From Gliomastix tumulicola (Eukaryota; Ascomycota; Sordariomycetes; Hypocreales; Bionectriaceae): a DNA stretch of 64,000 nt. Every line of letters starts with the position of its first letter. Within the stretch, counting starts at the first letter, position 1. Made by a program: the position numbers and the translations under genes. The notes below the pieces were generated by a model, which saw only the letters and a list, made by a program, of their open reading frames with translations, did no database searches and was not told where the DNA came from. The stretch spans positions 1,798,001-1,862,000 of the forward strand of contig BCHX01000002.1 in the NCBI GenBank assembly GCA_001599755.1, in the 5' to 3' direction. Shown here in pieces: positions 55,601 to 64,000 of the stretch.

Positions 55601-57463
55601 GGCGATTCCCTTCCGCGCTATCAGCCAGACTCCGCCTCTCTATTGATATTGAACCATGTCTTTCCCAGGGGTGGCTAGATCGCGGCGCGAGAGAGTAGGT
55701 TGAGGACATGGTGTCTCCCGAAATAGTCTGTGTGTCAGATACTATAGACTGGGTCATGTTGTGTCTGGCTGGCCTTGTAACTTCTGAGGATATCGTGTGG
55801 GTGAAGGAACCGCTGCCACGGTGAGTGTCATCAACTGAGCTAGCACCGTCGCTAGATAACTCATCGAAGCCGGGAACATCTGCCGACAGTGTTGAGCCGT
55901 CCGAGAACCGGTTGTTGCCATTGCTCTTTCGGTTGGCGGAATGTGACTTGGCAGCCCGGTCGATGACTCTCAGCAGGTCGCTCTTCTCTTTTTGGCGTCC
56001 AACCATCATGTTAGGCAAGACGAAGAACGACGATACATCCTTGCTTGCAATCGTCCACTCTTGAAGGGTGCCCCAGTCGCCAGCACAGAGAAACTCTTGC
56101 ACCTTGACCAGGTCATAACGGAGACCACTGGCGGAGTGATAGCGGTCTGCGACATTCTTTGCGGTACACTTCTGGATGATGCGGCCAACGACATCCGGCA
56201 CATCGATTCGAACTTCGGCCACGTTCGGGATCTTGCGTCCGAGCACCCCTTGCAGGACATCGAAAGGAGTCTCGCCCTCAAATACCGGCTTTTGAGTCAG
56301 TAGCATCCAGAAAAGAACACCCAGGGAGTAGATATCTGTGCGGCTGTCGGGTTCGGCAGGCATCCGACCTGTCTGTTCGGGGCTTATATAGAAGAGCTTC
56401 GCTTTCGCACCTCGCTCCTTGGACAAACTTGACCAGCCACTGCTCGTGAGTCCGTGTTCGAAGGAGCGGGTTCCAGATCCAAAGTTGGCAATCCTAACAT
56501 TGTTGTCCTCGGCGCTGAAGTGAAAGGTGTCACCCCGTATTTCACCATGCACGATACCCTGGCCATGGTGAAGAATTTCCAGGCACTGTGACGCACCGAT
56601 GGCGAAATCAAGAAAGTCCTCGAGGGAGATCGGCGGGTCAAGAACGAAGTTGGTCTTGTGATAGGAGTGATACGTGTCGCCCTTCTTGTAGGCCCTGTAC
56701 CATGCCGACCCCATATCAAGACACTTGTGAAGTTTATTCGAGCCGCCAGGATGCTGATAAATCGCCACGGTAATCGGGCCACGGTCGCCCACGACCGGGC
56801 TCAGCCGAAATATGTCAATGGGATTGACAATGTGGTCACCGGGCTGGTCACCGCTCGATCGCAGACCCCTCGCGATGTGGAAGGCCCTCTCCTCCCGGAG
56901 TCCATGAAAGGACAGCCGGGCGACGACGGCCTGCTCCTCGACATGATGTATTTCCGAAGCTAACGGCGACGAGGGGCTCTGTACACTCTGCGATGGCGAA
57001 GGCTGCGGCGCCTCAGCGGAGGAGTAGTCAAACGGTGTTGGATGCTCGGACGGGGACGGTCGGTCGGATGGCAATCTCGTCACTGAGTTTGGGCTCGGGA
57101 CTGGATGTGTGGACGAGGAGCTGGTCGTCGAGGTAAAGGCCGAGGGTATCCGGGAGCCAACAACATGCCTAGTTGCAAGATAAGAGACACTCTGCGTCAG
57201 CCCATTCTTCCCAGTCGCAAAGCGCAAAGCAGCATGGCAGACCCTGCATAGGTGGCGCCTCCGGTTCGGTGCCGGTGCCAGGGCCCACGCAAACGCCCTT
57301 GAAGCTTATATCGGGATGGCTGAAGAACTCACCAGCAGTCATAGGTCGTATGGTAGGGCTTGATGGACTCGTCCCACGTGTATCCGTTGATCTGGCGGAG
57401 GCGTTCGAAGAGTCGCGGGGGCAGGTCCGGGAAGTCGTCTGGCACATGGGCAGCGCCGTCCAT
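49632..57463 (-). CDS. Pseudokinase-AAA-GAF hybrid histidine kinase (Mak2/Mak3/Chk1 class)
   Basis: Exons 57463-57333 and 57243-49632; 2,580 residues. Exon one (MDGAAHVPDDFPD...) was found by joining YDCW across an 89-base intron. Order: a Ser/Thr-kinase-like domain (about 90-410); an AAA-type ATPase with Walker A GGLGKSC (Lys632); a long helical, TPR-like region (about 1000-1550); a GAF domain (about 1680-1860); a coiled coil; a DHp with NVSHELRTPL (His1979); a GHKL ATPase with NLIGNSLKF, DTGIGIP and GGSGLGL; a receiver with VAEDNPIN, LMDVQMP (Asp2302) and AKPV; and a disordered tail. This is the group X fungal architecture (S. pombe Mak2/Mak3, Candida Chk1), linked to peroxide stress, wall integrity and virulence. 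The kinase-like part has HGEIRGDT for HRDLKxxN and Asn297 in NFG for DFG, so it should not catalyse. No membrane segment was seen. Confidence 0.95.
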
Positions 57464-58708
57464 ATTTGCTGCTTAGCGCAGCCGCAGCGTTGCTGGCCCG
57501 TCTGCAGTATGGAGGGGTCTGGCCTGCCTCTCAGAGGCCCAGCATTTAGTGGAAAGTCTTGCAAGACCAACCGCGCAAGTTGCCCATCCTCAAGCGCGAT
57601 GCAGGGTGGTCTGTTCGAGGGGGGACGGCGCGCGACTGAAGATGCTGAGCGGTGTCGATCGAGACGCGGTGAGGTTGAAGTGATTCAAGGTGAGGTGTTG
57701 CATTCGATGCTGCGCTACCTTAGCCCGGTCTCATTAGGTAACCTAACCTATACCTCGCCCACACACCACGAAGGCGAGCTCTTTAACGTTACCGGACTTT
57801 ACATCACGCTTGCCGACCTCAGCTTTCCTAATCCGTCGCCACAGAGATCAATAATGCTTTCTAGCTGAAATTTATTCGTACCCAATAGATCCAGGCAGCT
57901 GATGAGATAACAGCTTCGCCGCCTCTATTCTCTCGGTTCCCATCCGCGGACGCTTCTAGACGGGCTTAGTAGATGCTGGGAAACCCCCACCAATGCCCCC
58001 ATTATACATCCGATATTGGAAGCCCGGCTGGTATTTGCCAAGTCAACGTGCCGTTGAGCCTCGCCGTTGTGTGTGTTCCGGAGACGGATGGACACTCAAG
58101 GCCGGGCGGTTCTATGCCGATGATGGAGTTCACTGTGAGGCGAGCAAGCCCTCGGGTCCATTGTTCTCTTGCCCAAGAAGCTGGGCGATCCAAGAATGAG
58201 GCGTCTTAGCGCCCGCGCGACGGCGTCACAGTGATTAGACCCTGCTCCCTGTCCTTCCCATGGCCCTGCATTATCGGAGAACGTAGAAGGCCCTGATATT
58301 GAATAATCACATTGTTGAACGAAATGTCTATTGGACGCAACGTAAAAGACAAGCGCAGAGGGACAAAGCCAATGATTCTAGGCACTGAGGGCCGTATTCT
58401 AGTATTCTGTTTCTATCATTTTCTCTTAGGCCCTTGTGCCATTGCACCCGAGGGCTATTCTTCCAAGTTGTCATAGTACGTTTGCCCAATGAGTGCAATT
58501 CATATCCCATCCTGCCAAATGCCAAAGTGACAAAAACAATCTCTACCGCTGTCATGCTCTATCATCTAGCATAACTCGAGTAACATCCCAGAACATAACA
58601 TCAAATCTATCTATATAGAGGTCTTTCACATCGAAAGCAATCCAGGTTCTTTCTTTCCCTGCCTCGACAACGTGCACCTAAAACCTCCCATGGCCCATCA
58701 CGCGTAAA
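57464..58708. other. Intergenic region: histidine kinase promoter and UGM 3' flank
   Basis: 1.2 kb with no gene seen. A TAGGTAACCTAACCTA stretch at about 57735-57750 resembles the TACCTA-type motifs found elsewhere upstream of genes in this window. Confidence 0.5.
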
Positions 58709-60604
58709 TCAGTTGCGCTCCCGGGTAGGGAGAGAGTTGTAGGCAAAAGACTGAGCCAGGCGGCGCTCAGTGTTCTTGCGGGTGTTGACAAAGTCGGGGT
58801 AGTTGAGGGTCAGCTCAACAGCACCCTGGGTGATGGCATCGACGGCCTCCACACCAAGCATGAAGGAGTGATCCTGGTTGCCGACCTCGTACCTCCAGCT
58901 GCCGAAGCGGCCACGAGAGTAGATGCCAAGGTCCTGGAGCTTGGGGAGGAGCTCCTTGAGGACACCCTCACGCTCGAGAGAGGGAGTGGGGTATCCGTGG
59001 TCGAAGGCACGGTGGTAGGTGGAGACGATCTCGTCCTCAGGCTTGATCATCTCGGTGTTGATGAGACCCTGGATGCTGTCCTTGAGGATGTTCTCGACAT
59101 CCACAGGCTTCAGGGAAGACTGGGAGATCTCGAGCATGATGGACCAGTAAGGGCCCTCCTTAGCATCGCTCGAGGCGGGCTTGCTGCCGTCGGCGTGGTA
59201 GAGAGTGGGCAGCTTGACGTCGGCCTCGGGCTGGTTGTAGGGGGAGTAGTTGGAGAAGATGGTGGCACGGTAGAAGGGGCAGTTGTCCTCGGGGAAGTAC
59301 AGCTGCGAAGGCACCAGTGTTAGCAATCATGTGTACTCTGCTTTTGTCGAGCCTGGTCTGGAGGGAGCCACTTACCCAGCACTTGTCACCGATGCGCTCA
59401 GGGCGCTCGCCTCGAATACCCACACCGATAACGTGGGTAGTAGAGTAGAACAGGCCCTTGGAGAGGCTGACGAGCTCCTGGTTGCCCATCTTCTCAACGA
59501 GGTGGTCAACAGCCATGGTGTTGACGAGGGTGCCGTAGCCAATGCTGGTGCCGTCGGCGAGCTGGACGATCTTCTTCTCAGCATCGACCTTGGTAACCTC
59601 ACCGCTCTTGCCGAATCGCTTCTTCTCCTTGGGGAGGGTGTCGGCGACGGCGATCCAGATACCACCAGTGCCGTCCCGAGCAGGGAAGCGGAAAGTGGCG
59701 TTGGGGCCCCAGTTACCAGCGACCTTGTTCAGGATGACGTTCTGGGTGACTTTCTTGACATCGGGAGCGGCAACACGCTCACCGAGCCACTGGCATTGCA
59801 TCTGCGTGGCGTTGTGAGCACGGTGCCGATGTCGGTCGGAATAAAGTTTCAGGGGTCAAGACTTACCTTGGTGGTAGGGACGGCCCAGACCTTGTAGTTG
59901 TAGGGACGCATGAAGACATCGGCGACACCCTCACCGACATTGCGGAGAATCCACTCGTCGAAGTCCTTGGGCTTGGTGTTGGCCACACGGGCCTCGAGAG
60001 CAGCGTCAATGAGACCGTCAATGCACTTGACCTGGTCCTCCTTGGGCAGCATGGAGATGTTGTTCTGGAAGGGGTAGGGAACCCAGAGGCCCTTGTAGCG
60101 GACGTAGGAGATACGCTGGTGCGTGTACCAGTCATCGTCCTTGGGAAGGGCCTCGTCGATGCAGTCGTCGAAGTACTTGTAGTGGGAGAAGATGACATGG
60201 CCACCGACATCGTAGAGCTGCCAATGGTTAGCCTGGGCCAGTGAGGACAGCAGAGAGATTGCGGAGTAAGACGTACGAAGCCCTCGTCGGTAACATCCGT
60301 GCTGGCAAGACCACCGGCCTTGTCAGCAGAGTCGATGATCAGCCACGAAGGGCCGTTCTGGAGGCAAATTGTCAGTATGTGGCTACATTTCCGAGAGGCG
60401 GTGAGCACCTACGAGCTGGTTGAGACGCTTCGCGGCACCGAGACCAGTAGGTCCCATGCCAATGACGAGGACGTCAACATTGCTAGAATGCACTGTTAGT
60501 ATCTAGAGCCCTCAAGTCACGACACGAGCTGCGTCAATGGGCTGCATGGACGCAGCAATCGTGTCTCGAGCTTCATTGTCGAGGACTCACATGTCGGCAC
60601 CCAT
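58709..60604 (-). CDS. ugmA: UDP-galactopyranose mutase
   Basis: Six exons: 60604-60591, 60482-60413, 60357-60277, 60217-59867, 59801-59376 and 59302-58709; 511 residues (the Aspergillus enzyme has 510). The flavoenzyme interconverts UDP-galactopyranose and UDP-galactofuranose in the cytosol, the source of galactofuranose for wall glycans and glycoproteins. The FAD dinucleotide fold is at the N-terminus (VIGMGPTGLG, 11-20, and an acidic ID after the second strand). GGLAST and GGHVIFSH, which contact flavin and substrate in the family, are present; so are RPYNYKVWAVPTTKMQCQWLGER and, near the end, FGSWRYEVGNQDHS, which carries late flavin-site residues. The first coding exon is only 14 bases (MGAD plus two bases). 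All splices keep the frame and restore family sequence. Confidence 0.97.
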
Positions 60605-61340
60605 GGTGGGGAAGTTTGGTGAGGTCGTGGGGTAGAGGGGTCTTGGGGATTTACACGAAGCAGAGGGTTGACGATGCGGGAAGCCGTCGAGCAAAAGCAG
60701 ACAAGTTGCTTGCTAGGAGGAGGTTTGGGAAGAGGAGGCTTTTGGGAGAAGGGATGGAAGCAGCGAGGAGCGAGCACAGCTGTAGATTATTATGACCTCT
60801 GTTTTTTGGTAGGTGCTTCGTTGCGGGCACAGCAGGAAAAAAGGAGAGTGTCGGTGATGGAGGGGCTAAAATTATACTGGGTCCAGGGGTGGGGATGGGG
60901 GGGCAGACAACACACACCAGCAGTGACACCACTGGACGGCCGGGACTTGGAGTGACTTGGCCGGGAGCGATCAGGGCATGGGGATGGGCTGTGTGTGTGT
61001 CGGCGGTGAGGTACTGCGCTGGTTGCGGGCGGGCGACGAGTGACCACGTTGCCGACGCATTCACGCACCCAGGACAGCGTCCACGAAACCACCATCAGTG
61101 TACCTAGATGTACCCTCCACCACAGGCGACCATCCATTGCGTTGCTCCCGTCAATGTGGGTGGCAACCCCCTGAGCTGATGGTCCATCCGGTTTTCTGCC
61201 ACTATCCTGGTTTTGGCCTGGTCCCCTCAATCCAAATTCTACTATCACATCCAATGCCTCCGGTGCGAGTGCAACGGTCGTCTTGCCTCGCCTTACCTTA
61301 GCGCCCGGCTGAAGAAAGGGATGAAGAGGTGGAGGGAGCC

Positions 61341-61366
<26 letters not shown>
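61341..61366 (+). repeat. (GT)n microsatellite
   Basis: Thirteen GT units about 740 bases upstream of the UGM start codon. Confidence 0.85.
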
Positions 61367-61371
<5 letters not shown>

Positions 61372-61532
61372 ACAGCCGGATTCAAAAAAACAACAACGGA
61401 AACGTGAGAAAAGGGGCCGAAGGCTGAGGAATGATCGGTCCTACCTTGACGCCAGCATGACTAGGACGGACAGGTTTGCCCTTGCAGTGGCTTGCAGACA
61501 CGCCTGTTCCCATCAAACCAGCATTGTCTCGG

Positions 61533-61549
61533 GTGGGAGGTCCTCCCAC
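61533..61549. repeat. Short perfect inverted repeat
   Basis: Eight-base arms GTGGGAGG and CCTCCCAC around a single T. Compatible with a dimeric factor site. Confidence 0.5.
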
Positions 61550-64000
61550 GGCCGCCCTCGCCTGTCTCAAGTGACGACACGGCACAGGTGTTTGCGGCGT
61601 GCTGTCGACGGACCTGGATTCTGGAGTGTCTCACGGACCTGTATCAACATCACCCACATGTTCAGTCATGGGTGCAAAGCTTGGCCTCCAGAGCCGCCTT
61701 GACGCACATTTTTAGTGTCGACGTGGTCCCTGCTTTCAGCGCGCACGCACCACGCCAAAGTCCTGCCTGCAGCTGCTGATTGTCCAGAGATGCCCCTCGG
61801 CGCGAGTAAGGGAAACCCTCCTCGAGGCCCGTCGAGCTCCCTCGACCGCGCCGGACCAGAACGATAACGAGATCATTATTGGCATTGAGATTGGATTTGC
61901 GGCCTTTTCTTCAGCCCCTGCTCTTCACATCTTCGATCCTTTCTGTGATGCCATCTGGTGGTCCCGCCAACCGCCTACATGATCATTTATCTAGACAGTC
62001 GCCCCCCAATTATCTCCTCGATATGCCCCTCCACCGCAATTTCGTAAGATGAGGGCCAAAAACAATCCTGGCAGCCCTCTCTGCACGTTCCCCCGAGGAT
62101 GGCCAGGCTTTCCTGATTCTGCCCGCCTGTGATGATACTGGATGCATCCATAATCTCTCTCACCTGAAGTCTTCATCAGAGTTCATCACCCGCTAATAGG
62201 AGGAGGATGCGTGCATTGGACCGGGGTGCTCCAGATGAGGCCAACCACGGGCCATGGAGCGCCTCCGTGACGCCCTGCCAATCCGTCGTCAGGATTGACG
62301 CAGATGGTCTATCAGATGGCTGCGAGGCTAACACAAGAACCTTACCCAGCAGGTGGTTAAAGTGATGAAGCAACTAATAGACGCCCTGGCCTTCCAGGCT
62401 GGGAGATTGATCAGCCGTCGATGATAAGAAGTTTCCATCATCACATTCATCTGGAAATCAGCCCGGTGGAGAGCAGACGGATATTCCATTCCATCTTGGA
62501 CATCAAGTGCCGGGCGGATCTGGATTCTGGATTGATGACACCTGCATTCTGCATGACTTTTGTTTCGTGGTCCTTGCCGTGCTCAATCGTCAGCTTCTGC
62601 CGAGTCCAGCAAGTTCGCAACGTGCCTCCGTTGTCAGTTGCAGATCGCCCTGCTGATCTTCAACTTGGAGAATATTTGCCCGCGGCTTTAGTCTCAACAA
62701 TCCGATCAGCCCCCTCCGCCGAGATTAACATCATTTGATGCTGTCACAGTGACACCTACTCTATCTCTAACGGGCCGCACACAGCCGTCACAATGCAGGG
62801 ACGCTTTGAGAATGGAAGGTCGGTCCATCTACTATCATCCGGACGCAACGCAGGCCGCGAGATCGCCATGCGCAATCCTGCTTTCAGTCTAGTATTCCGG
62901 GCCCACCTAGAAGTTTTGGTTCTGAAACAGAAGAGCCAGGACAGATCAACGAGATCGACTGGTCTGACGGGTTAGAAGCCACGTACTCTTCCTCTAGTGA
63001 CTCTGAATGGGTGTGTCTGAGTCGTCTAGCGGTGGTGTGGTGGTACGAAAGCGGTTCTATTAGTGGAAACAGAAAAAAAAAAGTCTTGACTTGCGAGATG
63101 GAGGTACGGAGTGGCTGTGATGAATGGTGTCTCGTATACACAGTCATGCTATAGTCGGGGAATGCCATGCTGCCTTCAGAGTATACGAAAATAGAGACAT
63201 TATAGTTGCGGAGGCGAAGCATCGCCATCGACTACCAGCGCCTCGTCTCGTTTCTCGGAGGAGCGACGTCCCGTGTGTGCATTCATACTTTTTTTATCTA
63301 GCAGCGAGAAGGACACAAATGATGAGAGAATAGGCGATCCATGGAGCTCTTATACTGGGTCTTGAGGTGGTCTCACAAGGAGTACCTTTGATGTACAGGT
63401 GATGTACCGGAACCTCTCGAGACCAGTGTTTGTGCACGATTGGAAGCGACTCCAAGGTGCAAGAGATGTCAAGAGATGATCAAGAGATTCAAGACATGGC
63501 GGCAGTGCCAAGCTTCGGGACAAGCTCATGGGGAGGGACGGCATCTGGTCGCAGAGACGATTTCGCTCGACCACGATCGCTTGGCATGCTGGTTTGACCG
63601 GCCAAGCTAGGGCTGATGCGAGGCGATGTGCTGGGAGGGCATGAGACATTCGAGAACAGAGCACCGAGCCGGAAGTGTGCGTGCGTGCGTGCGGACTAGC
63701 AGCAGCCGTGGCAGTGTCGCACCGTGTTAGCGCACCCACCACGAATCACGAAACATTCATGGCTGGATGATGCCAGACTGTACTTTGCTGTACGAATACG
63801 CTGCCGGTTCGGGAGCGGCAGCTGAGAGATCGCCCTGCGCCCGCCCTTCCTCGGAGGCGATGGACGCTCGAATCCGTAGCCAACACGCCAATCTGCTGCG
63901 AATAGAGAATGTCTCTGGTGCCCTTATCGGTCGCGTCTAGACGACTCAATCAACGTGGGTGCAATGATTCGCCAGATTTAGAGTGGGCCCAGGTCCCAAT

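Larger units (their letters stand above)
60605..64000. other. Intergenic region upstream of UGM to the window edge
   Basis: 3.4 kb with no gene supported. It contains a GT microsatellite (61341-61366) and an eight-base perfect inverted repeat (GTGGGAGG, one base, CCTCCCAC; 61533-61549). The first 500 bases are the probable UGM promoter and leader. Frames near the right edge lack any recognisable family, but a gene starting beyond 64000 cannot be excluded. Confidence 0.5.

Noticed and set aside
16029..57463. Two hybrid histidine kinases in one window as a possible signalling cluster
   Set aside because: They belong to different classes, lie about 27 kb apart, and have unrelated genes between them; chance linkage is the simpler view.

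Overview
The window is nuclear DNA of a filamentous ascomycete, most likely a Sordariomycete. It is GC-rich. Its genes are spaced 0.3 to 7 kb apart on both strands. Introns are mostly short, with GTRNGT donors and CTRAY-like branch sites. The gene set fits Pezizomycotina: a Zn2Cys6 regulator, two hybrid histidine kinases, UDP-galactopyranose mutase, allantoicase and an ankyrin-DIL protein. No transposon, tRNA, rRNA, virus, CRISPR array or secondary-metabolite cluster was seen.

Layout: 116-2644 (+) Zn2Cys6 factor; 3389-4771 (+) SCP-x type thiolase; 5925-6367 (+) ATX1 copper chaperone; 7170-8938 (+) unknown gene with an in-frame TAG; 9570-11598 (+) chaperonin CCT gamma; 11868-12539 (-) PRKRIP1/DUF1168 protein; 13407-15035 (+) DET1-like histidine phosphatase; 16029-22275 (-) GAF/PAS hybrid histidine kinase, first exon not found; 25782-26611 (-) cytochrome b561; 28002-29165 (+) allantoicase; 29675-32307 (+) ankyrin plus DIL protein; 34650-37992 (+) TBC Rab-GAP; 41032-42577 (-) Gln/Pro-rich nuclear protein with a 7 kb gene-free upstream region; 49632-57463 (-) pseudokinase/AAA/GAF hybrid histidine kinase; 58709-60604 (-) UDP-galactopyranose mutase; 60605-64000 no gene seen.

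Most genes are unrelated housekeeping or regulatory loci, not a co-transcribed system. The one functional theme is signalling. Two multidomain histidine kinases should both feed phosphate into the Ypd1 relay and stress MAP kinase pathway, and both carry degenerate modules: a pseudo-receiver with Asn for the phospho-Asp in one, and a kinase-like domain lacking the catalytic and metal-binding Asp in the other. Vesicle traffic (TBC GAP, DIL protein) and wall sugar supply (galactofuranose) are also represented. I did not find a convincing new multigene system. The best leads are the unknown gene with the internal stop, the degenerate kinase domains, the 7 kb upstream region, and several perfect intergenic palindromes.

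The spliced models were built by eye from splice signals and reading-frame continuity. Unless stated otherwise, residue numbers count from the chosen ATG.
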